A stretch of 64,000 nt of DNA from Bradyrhizobium hereditatis (GTDB lineage Bacteria; Pseudomonadota; Alphaproteobacteria; Rhizobiales; Xanthobacteraceae), in assembly GCF_020329435.1 (NCBI RefSeq), contig NZ_JAGKJK010000001.1:744001-808000 (forward strand), read 5' to 3'. Under the pieces are notes generated by a model, which was not told the DNA's origin, did not search any database, and saw nothing but the letters and a program-made list of their open reading frames with translations. Shown here piece by piece: positions 37,756 to 47,486 of the stretch. Made by a program: the position numbers and the translations under genes. The stretch's first letter is position 1. Each line of letters starts with the position of its first letter.

Positions 37756-38943
37756 CTAGGCCGCATCCGTCGGCCGCGTCTGGCGCAGCAGCTTGGCGCA
37801 GACGAACCCCAGCGCGATCATCACCGCCGCAGCAGTGAGCAGGGTCGGCACCTTGCCGGCATGCTGGATGCCGAAGCCATAGGCGATCGGGCCGACGGTC
37901 TGGCCCATGAAGAAAAAGAACGCGTGCAGCGACAACGCCGTCGCGCGCGCCTCCGCCGACAATTCGCTGGCGAAAACCTGGAGGCTGCCGTGGATCATGT
38001 AGAAGCCCCAGCCCATGAAGATCAGGCTAAGTAGCTGCAACTTCCATTCCGGTCCCATCGCGACCGCGATGAGTTGCGCGCCGACCAGCGCCGCTCCGCC
38101 GATCATCATGCCGTTGACGCCGATCTTCGGCAGCAGCCGCGACACCGTCATGGTGTAGAAGAGGCCACCGACCGCGAAGCCGGCGATGACGACGCCTGCT
38201 ATCGACAGCGAGGTTTGTCCGAGCTCGAACAGGAAAGAGGCAATGAACGGAAACAGGCCAAGCACGCAGCAGCCTTCGATGAAAACAGCCGAATAGCAAA
38301 TGCGCGCGTTCGGGTTGGTGAAGATCGTGCGATAGCCCTGCTTGAGGGCTGACAGGCTGGTCCGCGGCGGATTTGTCAGCGCCGCGCCGCGAAACCCGAT
38401 CGCGACCACAATCGAAGCCACTACGACGATCGCGCCGAGCACGGCCAGCACGCCGCGCCAGCCGAGGAAGTCGCCGATCAGGCCTGAGACCGTCGCGCCC
38501 AGGAGATTGCCGGTCATGGCGCCGGCCAGCGTGCGTCCGATCGCGACCTGACGCTTCTCCGCACCGACGAGATCGCTGGTCAGCCCGAGCGCAATCGGAA
38601 AAACGCCGCCCGAACCGATGCCGGCCAAAATCCGGCTCGCAAACAACAATGGAAACGACGTCGCCATTGCGCCGAGAATGTTGGCGAAGCCAAGCAGTGC
38701 GAGGGCGACGATCATCAGCCTCGCCTTGCCGAACATGTCGGCGAAGGCGCCGAGCACCGGCTGGATGATGGCAAAGGTGAAGGCGAAGGCGGCGGCGAAA
38801 CTGGCGGCGGTCGCGATGCTGACCGAAAAGTCCTCCGCCACATGCGGCAGCACGGGATCGAGCGCGCGGGCGGACAATGCTGCCGAAAAAGTCGCGAGCG
38901 CAATGATATTGAGCGCCGGCGGCATGCCGCTGGCGACGGTCAC
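37756..38943 (-). CDS. MFS transporter
   Basis: A major facilitator superfamily exporter of 395 residues with about twelve membrane helices. The loop after helix 2 is GAFADMFGKARLMIVALALL, the usual MFS signature; RILAGIGSGGVFP lies in helix 4, close to the antiporter motif of drug exporters. The GTG at 38943 has AGG eight bases ahead; an ATG at 38925 is an alternative. It follows kdsA by 13 bp on the same strand, so the two are co-transcribed. Substrate unknown. Confidence 0.86.
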   Translation of the reverse strand: MTVASGMPPALNIIALATFSAALSARALDPVLPHVAEDFSVSIATAASFAAAFAFTFAIIQPVLGAFADMFGKARLMIVALALLGFANILGAMATSFPLLFASRILAGIGSGGVFPIALGLTSDLVGAEKRQVAIGRTLAGAMTGNLLGATVSGLIGDFLGWRGVLAVLGAIVVVASIVVAIGFRGAALTNPPRTSLSALKQGYRTIFTNPNARICYSAVFIEGCCVLGLFPFIASFLFELGQTSLSIAGVVIAGFAVGGLFYTMTVSRLLPKIGVNGMMIGGAALVGAQLIAVAMGPEWKLQLLSLIFMGWGFYMIHGSLQVFASELSAEARATALSLHAFFFFMGQTVGPIAYGFGIQHAGKVPTLLTAAAVMIALGFVCAKLLRQTRPTDAA

Positions 38944-38956
38944 GGCGCTACCTGCA

Positions 38957-39808
38957 TCATTGGCGAGCCCCGCGCTTGGACAGCGCGTCGAACTCCATCA
39001 GCGTCTTCACCAGGGCTTCGAACTCGCGCAGCGGCACCATGTTGGGGCCGTCTGACGGGGCATGATCGGGATCGGGATGGGTCTCGATGAACACGCCGGC
39101 AACCCCGACCGCAACCGCCGCGCGCGCCAGCACGGACACGAATTCGCGCTGGCCGCCGGAGGAAGTGCCCTGCCCGCCCGGCTGCTGCACCGAATGCGTG
39201 GCGTCAAAAATCACGGGCGCGCCCGTCTGCGCCATGATCGGCAGCGCGCGCATGTCAGAGACCAGCGTGTTGTAGCCGAACGAGGCGCCACGCTCGGTCA
39301 GCAGCACATTAGGATTGCCGCCGCCAGTAATCTTGCCGACGACATTGGCCATGTCCCATGGCGCAAGGAACTGCCCCTTTTTGACGTTGACGGCTTTGCC
39401 AGTCGCAGCCGCTGCGAGCAGCAGGTCGGTCTGTCGGCACAGGAATGCCGGGATCTGCAACACGTCCACCGCCTCTGCGGCCTGCGCGCACTGCGCGGGC
39501 TCATGCACGTCGGTGAGCACGGGAAGGTCGAGCGAGGAACGGATCTCGGCAAAAACCGGCAAAGCCTGTTCGAGGCCAACGCCACGCGCCGCCGAGCCTG
39601 AGGTGCGGTTGGCCTTGTCGAAAGAGGTCTTGAAGACGAGGCCTACCCCAAGCCGGCCGGCGATCTCCTTCAGCGCGCTCGCCACTTCGAGGGCGTGCGC
39701 GCGGCTTTCGAGCTGGCAGGGACCGGCAATGATCGAAATCGGCAGGTCGTTGCCGAATTTGACCTTGCCGACCGAGACGACCGGGGCAGCTTTGAGGTTC
39801 GCGTTCAC
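38957..39808 (-). CDS. kdsA: 3-deoxy-D-manno-octulosonate-8-phosphate synthase
   Basis: Condenses arabinose-5-phosphate with PEP to make KDO-8-phosphate for lipopolysaccharide (283 residues). [18 protein letters not shown], the lysine in [12 protein letters not shown], and [20 protein letters not shown] are the family landmarks; [13 protein letters not shown] is present. The metal cysteine of metal-dependent forms appears to be in AGPCQLES region of the same fold; the class was not resolved. GTG start with AAGGAAAA upstream. Confidence 0.95.
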   Translation of the reverse strand: MNANLKAAPVVSVGKVKFGNDLPISIIAGPCQLESRAHALEVASALKEIAGRLGVGLVFKTSFDKANRTSGSAARGVGLEQALPVFAEIRSSLDLPVLTDVHEPAQCAQAAEAVDVLQIPAFLCRQTDLLLAAAATGKAVNVKKGQFLAPWDMANVVGKITGGGNPNVLLTERGASFGYNTLVSDMRALPIMAQTGAPVIFDATHSVQQPGGQGTSSGGQREFVSVLARAAVAVGVAGVFIETHPDPDHAPSDGPNMVPLREFEALVKTLMEFDALSKRGARQ

Positions 39809-39896
39809 AGGGTTTTCCTTTGCGTCAGGCGCGGACCATGCCGGTCCGCGATATCAGGATCAACCCCGTTTAACCCCTGAATATCAGGATTGCGGG

Positions 39897-40223
39897 CTAC
39901 TTCACCGCGGAGAACGACGTCGGCACCAGGAGCTGACTGACGATGTTCTCGATGATCTGGCCGTCCTCTTCACTCTTGGCGCGGCCCGCGATCCAGTCGG
40001 GATCGCTCTGGAATGCAGTCCATTTCTTCTCGCGCTCGGCGAGCGATTCCCAGGCGATGAAATAGGTCAGTTCCTGGTTGGAAGTGCCGATCAGCGTCGT
40101 ATAGAAGCCGGCCTGCTTGATGCCGTGCTTGTCCCACAGTTTCAGCGTCAGCGTATCGAACCGCTTCATCAGCGCCGGCAAGCGCCCAGGCAGGCAGCGA
40201 TAGACGCGCATTTCCATGATCAT
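39897..40223 (-). CDS. NIPSNAP family protein
   Basis: A 108-residue ferredoxin-like fold protein of the NIPSNAP family, seen from MRVYRCLPGRLPALMKRF, GFYTTLIGTSNQELTYFIAW and the WTAFQSDPDW segment. GGGAGC stands seven bases before the ATG at 40223. It lies between pyrG and kdsA on the minus strand, separated from pyrG by a palindromic repeat. Biochemical role unknown. Confidence 0.84.
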   Translation of the reverse strand: MIMEMRVYRCLPGRLPALMKRFDTLTLKLWDKHGIKQAGFYTTLIGTSNQELTYFIAWESLAEREKKWTAFQSDPDWIAGRAKSEEDGQIIENIVSQLLVPTSFSAVK

Positions 40224-40317
40224 CGGCTTTGCTCCCAAAGGTTATTGTTCTTGCACGCTAGGCAGCGGTTTGTGGCAACAATCGGCACGTTCGTCAAAGG
40301 GCGGAGCAGCCATCAAA

Positions 40318-40420
40318 CCCTCATGGTGAGGAGGCGCGCAAGCGCCGTCTCGAACCATGTGGCCCGGCTCATGCCATTCATCCTTCGAGACGACCGCTTC
40401 GCGGTCTCCTCAGGATGAGG
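40318..40420. repeat. Palindromic repeat (CCTGAGGAGGC family), copy 2
   Basis: Left segment CCCTCATGGTGAGGAGGC is matched on the right by GTCTCCTCAGGATGAGG; GGCGCGCAAGCGCC forms an inner hairpin. Related to 16664-16778. It sits between pyrG and the NIPSNAP gene and would be transcribed if these share a message. Confidence 0.72.
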
Positions 40421-40447
40421 TCCTGCAGCAGGCATAGCGTGGCAGGC

Positions 40448-42085
<1,638 letters not shown>

Positions 42086-42205
42086 CTACCTTTAAGGCCA
42101 CTGCCCCGATTCTCCAAAACGAATCGCGTGCGCGGACGAAGATTTCGCCAGGCTGTGGGTGACGTTAAAACTGAAGCAATTTCAGACGATTGATGGGAAG
42201 TTCTG

Positions 42206-42233
42206 ATGCAGGACGGTAGAGCCCGTCCTGCAT
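42206..42233. terminator. Perfect hairpin between secG and pyrG
   Basis: ATGCAGGACGG (42206-42216) and CCGTCCTGCAT (42223-42233) form an eleven-base stem with a six-base loop. It begins 13 bp after the secG stop on the minus strand and is 127 bp before the pyrG start. No U-run follows, so it could be a processing or attenuation site as well as a terminator. Confidence 0.6.
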
Positions 42234-42245
42234 AGCCACCCTGCT

Positions 42246-42620
42246 TTATTGCGAACGCGGCGCCTGCGGGGCCGACTGCTGCTGTTCATCCACCTTCTTG
42301 AGCGTATCGAGCACGCCGCCGGAGGTCGGCGGGGCAACCGGCGTCGCGCCACCCGGCTGCGACTGCGTGGCGGGTGTGCCGAGAATCGACGCCGGCTTGC
42401 GGTCGACGCCGGCGAGCCAGGCCAGCGCCATGCTGGTCACGAAGAAAAGCCCCGCCAGGACCGCTGTCGTCCGCGTCAGCAGGTTGGCGGTGCCGCGGCT
42501 CGACATGAAGCCGGCGCCGCCGCCCATGCCGAGGCCACCGCCTTCGGACTTCTGCAGCAGCACCGCGCCGATCAACACGGCCACGATCATGAGGTGAACG
42601 ACGATGATGACGGTCTGCAT
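42246..42620 (-). CDS. secG: Protein translocase subunit SecG
   Basis: The small SecYEG subunit (124 residues). Two membrane helices (IIVVHLMIVAVLIGAVLLQ and LLTRTTAVLAGLFFVTSMALA) flank the glycine-rich loop SEGGGLGMGGGAGFMSSRG, the SecG signature. The Pro/Gln-rich C-terminal tail of about 45 residues is typical of alphaproteobacteria. GGAAGG lies eight bases before ATG 42620; an in-frame upstream ATG at 42638 lacks a site. Confidence 0.92.
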   Translation of the reverse strand: MQTVIIVVHLMIVAVLIGAVLLQKSEGGGLGMGGGAGFMSSRGTANLLTRTTAVLAGLFFVTSMALAWLAGVDRKPASILGTPATQSQPGGATPVAPPTSGGVLDTLKKVDEQQQSAPQAPRSQ

Positions 42621-42811
42621 CTCAAAACCTTCCGTCACAAGCCAGGGGCGCCGGGCTTCGGCTGCAGCAAGCGCTTGCGGGTTTTCCTGAAGTTGCGCGG
42701 TGTTACACGATCGGACGGGGCATTGTCACCCCCGTTAGCCGCTGTGGAGATAATTGCCGCAGGCGCGGCGGCAAGGCAGCACCACCGCTCCCATACACCC
42801 GCATCCGAGAC

Positions 42812-42839
42812 TTGAGGTTCCCCAGATTTCTCATATAAT
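42812..42839 (+). promoter_or_regulatory. Promoter for XRE-cupin regulator; leaderless arrangement
   Basis: TTGAGG (42812-42817), a 16-base spacer, then a perfect TATAAT (42834-42839). Transcription would start near 42845-42847, on the ATG at 42846. No usable Shine-Dalgarno sequence is present, so the message would be leaderless. Confidence 0.6.
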
Positions 42840-42845
42840 GGACGA

Positions 42846-43412
42846 ATGGATACTTTAGTAGACGACCTGAGCGCCCGCCTCGCCCACCGCTTGCGGCTCG
42901 AACGCGACAGCCGTGGCTGGTCGCTCGCCGACCTCGCGGAACGCTCCGGGGTTTCCAAGGCAACCATCAGCAAGATCGAGCGGGCCGAGGTCTCGCCGAC
43001 TGCGGTGGTGCTGGTGCGCCTCGCCAGCGCCTTCGATCTCACCCTCGCCGGCCTGATGCTGCGTGCCGAAGGTCAGGGCGGACGTCTGTCGCGCGCGGCC
43101 GAGCAGCCGGTATGGCGTGATCCCGAAACCGGCTATCTGCGCCGGCAGGTGTTCAACCGACCGGATCATCCGATCGAGATCGTCAACGTCGAAATGCCGC
43201 CAAGGCAGCGCGTGACGCTGCCTGCCGCGTCCTATCTCCATATCCGCCAGGTGCTCTGGGTGCTTTCGGGGTCTCTCGTGCTCATTGATGGCGGCGAACG
43301 CCATGAGCTGCGCGCCGGCGACTGTCTCGGCTTTGGTCCGCCGGCGGAGGTCACGTTCGCCAACGAGAGCTCGGCGCCCTGCACCTATGTCGTGGCGCTT
43401 TCCCGGAGCTGA
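42846..43412 (+). CDS. XRE-family regulator with C-terminal cupin
   Basis: A 188-residue transcriptional regulator. Residues about 8-65 form a helix-turn-helix of the XRE type (SLADLAERSGVSKATISKIER). Residues about 100-185 form a cupin (LHIRQVLWVLSGSLVLIDGG, LRAGDCLGFGPP). Such regulators sense small ligands through the cupin barrel and often act on nearby genes; here the next two genes follow by 5 and 21 bp. No ribosome site is seen, in line with a leaderless message from the promoter upstream. Confidence 0.88.
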   Translation: MDTLVDDLSARLAHRLRLERDSRGWSLADLAERSGVSKATISKIERAEVSPTAVVLVRLASAFDLTLAGLMLRAEGQGGRLSRAAEQPVWRDPETGYLRRQVFNRPDHPIEIVNVEMPPRQRVTLPAASYLHIRQVLWVLSGSLVLIDGGERHELRAGDCLGFGPPAEVTFANESSAPCTYVVALSRS

Positions 43413-43417
43413 CAACG

Positions 43418-43771
43418 ATGCTGAAGCTCGTACGCCACAACGTCGCGACCGAGCCAGCAAGCACTGACGATGCGATTACTGCCGGCCACAATGGCGGGCC
43501 ACCGCTGGAGGACGAACACCGGCCCGAATGGGGCGACGGCGGCATCGGCAACTACTTCTACTGGAAGGCGGCGCATCGCGCGGCGTGGAGAAATCCCTCG
43601 CCCGGTATCGTCGCGTTTCGCATCCGGAAAGCCGAGCGGCTGGGCCTCACCTATGAAGAATACACATTGGAAATCCTCGAACGCGGTCGTCACCTGCAGA
43701 TCGAGGATGTTGACCGCATCGCCGAGATCAAGCGGGCGCGCGCCGCCCGCACTATCAATCATCGAAGCTGA
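43418..43771 (+). CDS. Conserved hypothetical protein
   Basis: A 117-residue protein without signal or membrane segment. It has a TAGHNGGPPLEDEHRPEWG segment followed by NYFYWKAAHRAAWRN and a helical, charged C-terminal half (EIKRARAAR). The Gly/Pro segment was recognised from hypothetical proteins of Bradyrhizobium, but no function is known. Its ATG is 5 bp after the regulator stop, so it is translated with it. It could be a nucleic-acid-binding protein; this is a guess from its basic, helical tail. Confidence 0.7.
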   Translation: MLKLVRHNVATEPASTDDAITAGHNGGPPLEDEHRPEWGDGGIGNYFYWKAAHRAAWRNPSPGIVAFRIRKAERLGLTYEEYTLEILERGRHLQIEDVDRIAEIKRARAARTINHRS

Positions 43772-43792
43772 CGTCAGCGGAATTTCATCCTC

Positions 43793-44341
43793 ATGTCTGA
43801 TATCAAGATCAAAGCCTTGAACCCTTCGCCCGAAGTATGCGCGATGTTGAGCGAATTGTTGATCGAGACGGTGGCGAATGGCGGCTCTGTCAGCTTCATG
43901 CATCCGCTGTCTCGCGAAGCGGCCGAGGCGTTCTGGTCGAATTCGCTGAACGCGGCGGCGCGTGGCGGACGGATTATTCTCGGCGCCTTCGATGGCGACG
44001 AGCTGATCGGGACCGTGACGCTGCTGCTCGATCTGCCGCCGAACCAGCCGCATCGCGCCGAGATCGCCAAGATGATGACGCGCGTCAGCCACCGCCACCG
44101 CGGCATCGCGACCGCGCTATTGCGTGAGGCCGAGCGGCTCGCCATCGCGCGTGGGCGCTGGCTGTTGGTGCTCGATACCGCCGAGGATGAGGGCGCGGCG
44201 GGTCTTTATGAACGCGTAGGCTTCAAGCTGACGGGAGTCATTCCGGACTATGCGTTCAAACCCCGCGGCGGCCTGACGGGCACGCTGATCTACTGGAAGC
44301 GGCTAGAGCCCGGTTCTGATAGAATCAGAACCGGGCTCTAG
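43793..44341 (+). CDS. GNAT N-acetyltransferase
   Basis: A 182-residue acetyltransferase of the GNAT fold. The acetyl-CoA loop is seen as RVSHRHRGIATALLREAERLA, with LVLDTAEDEGAAGLYERVGF as the C-terminal motif. Third gene of the XRE-cupin unit. The last dozen codons and the stop lie inside a perfect 18-base inverted repeat at 44303-44341, so the C-terminal peptide was probably acquired from a repeat or terminator that moved into the gene end. Confidence 0.87.
   Translation: MSDIKIKALNPSPEVCAMLSELLIETVANGGSVSFMHPLSREAAEAFWSNSLNAAARGGRIILGAFDGDELIGTVTLLLDLPPNQPHRAEIAKMMTRVSHRHRGIATALLREAERLAIARGRWLLVLDTAEDEGAAGLYERVGFKLTGVIPDYAFKPRGGLTGTLIYWKRLEPGSDRIRTGL
44303..44341 (+). terminator. Perfect 18-bp hairpin at the end of the GNAT gene
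   Basis: CTAGAGCCCGGTTCTGAT (44303-44320) and its exact complement (44324-44341) are separated by only AGA. The stop codon TAG of the GNAT gene is the last three bases. The stem would end transcription or protect the 3' end; no U-tract follows. A second repeat family begins four bases later. Confidence 0.72.
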
Positions 44342-44344
44342 ATT

Positions 44345-44405
44345 CTAGTTTTGACGCGTTTTCTTGACGCGAACCGGCGTCCACTACGCTCGAAAACGCT
44401 TTAGA
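44345..44405. repeat. Dispersed repeat (GACGCGTTTTC family)
   Basis: TTTTGACGCGTTTTCTTGACG at the left and CGAAAACGC at the right form imperfect arms about a GAACCGG core. This resembles a short element found many times in Rhizobiales genomes. It lies between the convergent GNAT and tpiA genes, straight after the 18-bp hairpin. Confidence 0.65.
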
Positions 44406-44425
44406 GGAAGGCATGCCAACTTGAG

Positions 44426-45178
44426 TTAGCACACCTCCGCAATCGCCAGAAAATCCACAGCTTTCAGGCTGGCGCCGCCGACCAGCGCGCCGTTGACATC
44501 GCTGACCGCCATCAGTTCGGCCGCGTTCGAGGGCTTGACCGAGCCGCCGTAGAGTATCCGGATCCGGCCACCTTCCGCGTTAAATCGGCTGGTGAGGGCA
44601 TCGCGAATAAAGCGATGAACCTGCTCGACATCTTTCGGCGTTGGCGTGAGCCCCGTGCCGATCGCCCAGACGGGCTCGTAGGCCAACACCAGATTGGCAG
44701 CCGTTGCGCCATCCGGCAGGGAACCCGCAAGCTGGGTGCCACAGACGTCGAGCGTCTGCCCGGCGTCGCGCTGCTTCTGGGTCTCGCCGATACAGACGAT
44801 TGCGGTCAGCCCTGCCCGCCACACCGCTTCCGCCTTCTGCCTGATAACCGCGTCGGTTTCGCCATGGTCGGCGCGGCGCTCGGAATGCCCGACGATGACC
44901 GCACTCGCGCCAGCATCAGCCAGCATTTCGGCCGAGAGATCGCCGGTATGCGCGCCCGATGCCTTGGCGTGGCAATCCTGGGCCCCGACGGCGAGTTTGG
45001 AGCCGAGCGCCTTGTCGGCGAAAGGGGCAATCAGCGTTGCCGGCGGGCAGACCAAAAGGTCGGCCTTGCCGGCCAGCGCGCCCGCGCCGGCGATCATGGC
45101 TTCGAACTCAACTAACGAAGATTTCAGGCCGTTCATTTTCCAGTTGCCGGCGATCAGCGGCCGGATGGCGTCGGTCAT
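44426..45178 (-). CDS. tpiA: Triosephosphate isomerase
   Basis: Interconverts dihydroxyacetone phosphate and glyceraldehyde-3-phosphate (250 residues). [10 protein letters not shown] holds the catalytic lysine; VIVGHSERR the catalytic histidine; [13 protein letters not shown] the catalytic glutamate; and [12 protein letters not shown] the phosphate loop. Divergent from the ppiD gene with about 250 bp between. Confidence 0.97.
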   Translation of the reverse strand: MTDAIRPLIAGNWKMNGLKSSLVEFEAMIAGAGALAGKADLLVCPPATLIAPFADKALGSKLAVGAQDCHAKASGAHTGDLSAEMLADAGASAVIVGHSERRADHGETDAVIRQKAEAVWRAGLTAIVCIGETQKQRDAGQTLDVCGTQLAGSLPDGATAANLVLAYEPVWAIGTGLTPTPKDVEQVHRFIRDALTSRFNAEGGRIRILYGGSVKPSNAAELMAVSDVNGALVGGASLKAVDFLAIAEVC

Positions 45179-45428
45179 GTCGATTGTCCCGCAAATGTGA
45201 GGGTTACAGATGCGCTAGCAGAGGTGTGCGGCCAGTTCCAGATACCGGAGGACGATCCCCGAACCATTAACCGCTTCAATTCGTCCGATTGGTCGAGGTT
45301 GCGGGGGGGCTGCGGCCACTTTATGATGCGTTTTCAACTCGGTGACGCCTTGTTGTGGATTCGGTCCTGAACCGAATTCCCGCGGGCACGACCCGGTTCC
45401 CCTCTCCTTAAAAAAACAAGTTGGACCC

Positions 45429-47330
45429 ATGCTTCGAGGAATTCGGACAGCCTCATCAAACTGGCTCGGCAAGATTGTCATGGCCGTCGTGATGGGCGTT
45501 TTGATTGTCAGTTTCGCAGTGTGGGGCATCGCCGACATCTTCAAAGGGTTCGGCCAGTCATCGCTCGCCACGGTCGGCAAGATCGAGATCACGACCGATC
45601 AATTCCGCCAGATCTACACGGAGAAGCTGCAGCAGCTCGGCCGTACCTTCGGCCGTCCATTGACCTCCGAACAGGCCCGCGCCTTCGGGCTCGATCGGCA
45701 GGTGCTGCGTCAGACCATCGCCGAAGCAGCGCTGGATGAGGACGCCCGGCGCATGGGGCTTGCCCAGTCGCAGGAAGAGACCATGCGGCTGATCTATAAC
45801 GATCCGAATTTCCAGGGATTGGGCGGCAAGTTCGACCCGCAGCGCTTCCAGGCTACGATCCGGCAGTTCGGCTATACCGAGCAGCGCTATCTCAATGAAC
45901 AGCGGCGCGTCGGCCTGCGGCGCCAGATCGCCGGCACCGTTTCGGCCGGGCTGGAGCCGCCGAAGGTCCTGATCGATGCGATGACGCGCTTCCAGAACGA
46001 GCAGCGCTCAATCGAATACGTCAAGCTCGACGCCGCGCAGGCCGGCACGATCGACCCGCCCTCGCCCGAGGCGCTCGCGGCCTATTTCGAGGATCGCAAG
46101 ACCCAGTTCCGCGCGCCCGAATATCGCAAACTGTCCTTTGTCGTGATCAGCCCCGAAGAGCTCGGCAAAGCGATCGAGGTCTCCGACGAGGACGCCAAGA
46201 AGATTTTCGAGCAGCGCCGCGACAGGTTCGGCACGCCGGAAAAGCGTGAAGTGTCGCAGATGTTTTTCCCGAACGAAGGCGAGGCGCAGGCCGCGCGCGG
46301 CCGCATCACTTCGGGAACGTCGTTTGACGATGTCGCCAAGGAGCGTAACCTCAATCTGGCCGACGTCGACCTCGGGATGATCGCAAAGAACGCAATCATC
46401 GATCCCGCGATTGCGGACGCGGCGTTCTCGCTGCAGTCGGGCGAAGTCAGCCAGCCGGTGCAGGGCCGCTTCGGCGTGGCGCTGGTCAAGGTCGGCAAGA
46501 TCGAGCCGGGCGTGACGCCGACCTTTGAAAACGTCGCCGCTCAGATCAAGAAGGAAATCGCGACCGAACGCGCGCGCGCCAAGGTCAATGAAATCCAGAA
46601 CAAGATGGAAGACGAGCGCAGCGGCGGCGCCAATGTGGTGGAGGCTTCGCAGAAGCTCGGCCTGACCCCGGTCACGATCGAAGCCGTCGATCGCTCCGGC
46701 CGCGCGCCCGACGGCCAGCCGGTCGCCAATATTCCGCGCGGCCTCGACGTCGTCTCGCAGGCCTTCAACAGCGATATCGGCGTCGACAACGAACCGATCC
46801 AGTTTGCCGGCGGCTATGTCTGGTACGACGTGCTCGGCATCACGCCCTCGCGCGAGCGGCCGCTCGACGAAGTCCGCAGCCAGGTCGAGGCGAAATGGCG
46901 CGAAGACCAGATTTCGAACCGGCTGCGCGCCAAAGCAACCGAGATGGTGCAGAAGGTCGAGCAAGGCAGCAGCCTTGCCACCGAAGCGGCCGCGATCGGA
47001 GCGAAGGTCGAGACCGCAACCGGTTTCCGTCGCGATGCCTCGCTTTCGGGCGTGCCCTCCGCCGCGGTCACGGCCGCATTCCGAACGCCGAAGGACGGCG
47101 TCGGCCAGACGCCGGGCGCCGGTGGCAGCGAGTGGATCGTATTCCGCGTCACCGACGTGACCGTGCCGCCGGTCGACACCGCTTCCGAGGAGCTGAAGCG
47201 GCTGAAGGACACGCTGCAGCGCAGCTTGAGCGACGAGGAGCTCGCGCAATATGTGGCGAAGATCGAGTCCGAGATCGGCACCTCCATCAACCAGGCCGCC
47301 TTCGCGCAGGTGACGGGCGCCAACAATTGA
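45429..47330 (+). CDS. ppiD: PpiD/SurA-like periplasmic peptidyl-prolyl isomerase
   Basis: A membrane-anchored chaperone of 633 residues for outer-membrane protein folding. One N-terminal membrane segment (KIVMAVVMGVLIVSFAVWG), a SurA-like N-terminal chaperone region, then a parvulin rotamase domain (about residues 265-360, EKREVSQMFFPNEGEAQAA and GRFGVALVKVGK) and a long C-terminal region. Start at ATG 45429 gives MLRGIRTASSNWLGK, the usual opening; the upstream extension to 45342 is not used. No strong ribosome site. Confidence 0.9.
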   Translation: MLRGIRTASSNWLGKIVMAVVMGVLIVSFAVWGIADIFKGFGQSSLATVGKIEITTDQFRQIYTEKLQQLGRTFGRPLTSEQARAFGLDRQVLRQTIAEAALDEDARRMGLAQSQEETMRLIYNDPNFQGLGGKFDPQRFQATIRQFGYTEQRYLNEQRRVGLRRQIAGTVSAGLEPPKVLIDAMTRFQNEQRSIEYVKLDAAQAGTIDPPSPEALAAYFEDRKTQFRAPEYRKLSFVVISPEELGKAIEVSDEDAKKIFEQRRDRFGTPEKREVSQMFFPNEGEAQAARGRITSGTSFDDVAKERNLNLADVDLGMIAKNAIIDPAIADAAFSLQSGEVSQPVQGRFGVALVKVGKIEPGVTPTFENVAAQIKKEIATERARAKVNEIQNKMEDERSGGANVVEASQKLGLTPVTIEAVDRSGRAPDGQPVANIPRGLDVVSQAFNSDIGVDNEPIQFAGGYVWYDVLGITPSRERPLDEVRSQVEAKWREDQISNRLRAKATEMVQKVEQGSSLATEAAAIGAKVETATGFRRDASLSGVPSAAVTAAFRTPKDGVGQTPGAGGSEWIVFRVTDVTVPPVDTASEELKRLKDTLQRSLSDEELAQYVAKIESEIGTSINQAAFAQVTGANN

Positions 47331-47393
47331 GCATAATGACACTCCTCATTCTGAGAAGTGGCCACCTGGCCGCGTCTTGAAGGATGAGAGCCG

Positions 47394-47466
47394 GGCCTCA
47401 TGGTTCTCCCGGCGATGCGGAAGCATCGTCCGGAGCGGCGCAAAGGCGCCTCCCCGCCATGAGGCC
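47394..47466. repeat. Cloverleaf-like palindrome upstream of trpD
   Basis: Outer arms GGCCTCATGG (47394-47403) and CCATGAGGCC (47457-47466) are perfect. Two inner hairpins lie between: CGATGC-GGAA-GCATCG and GGCGC-AAAG-GCGCC. It sits between ppiD and trpD, within 21 bp of the trpD start. The layout resembles the CCTGAGGAGGC repeat family and so may be a dispersed repeat, but a regulatory leader for trpD is not ruled out. No tryptophan-rich leader peptide was seen. Confidence 0.6.
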
Positions 47467-47486
47467 ACGATTTTGAAAGCCAAGCG

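Noticed and set aside
37331-37838. Short genes between cyclase and MFS on either strand
   Set aside because: Low-information Arg/Ser/Pro-rich frames without start signals.
42846-43412. XRE-cupin protein as an antitoxin of a toxin-antitoxin pair
   Set aside because: The protein is a full-length XRE-cupin regulator and the next gene has no toxin motif; the third is an ordinary GNAT, and the type II GNAT toxin context (RHH antitoxin) is absent.
47394-47466. Classical trp attenuator with leader peptide
   Set aside because: No short frame with tandem Trp codons and no U-tract; the structure fits a repeat element better.
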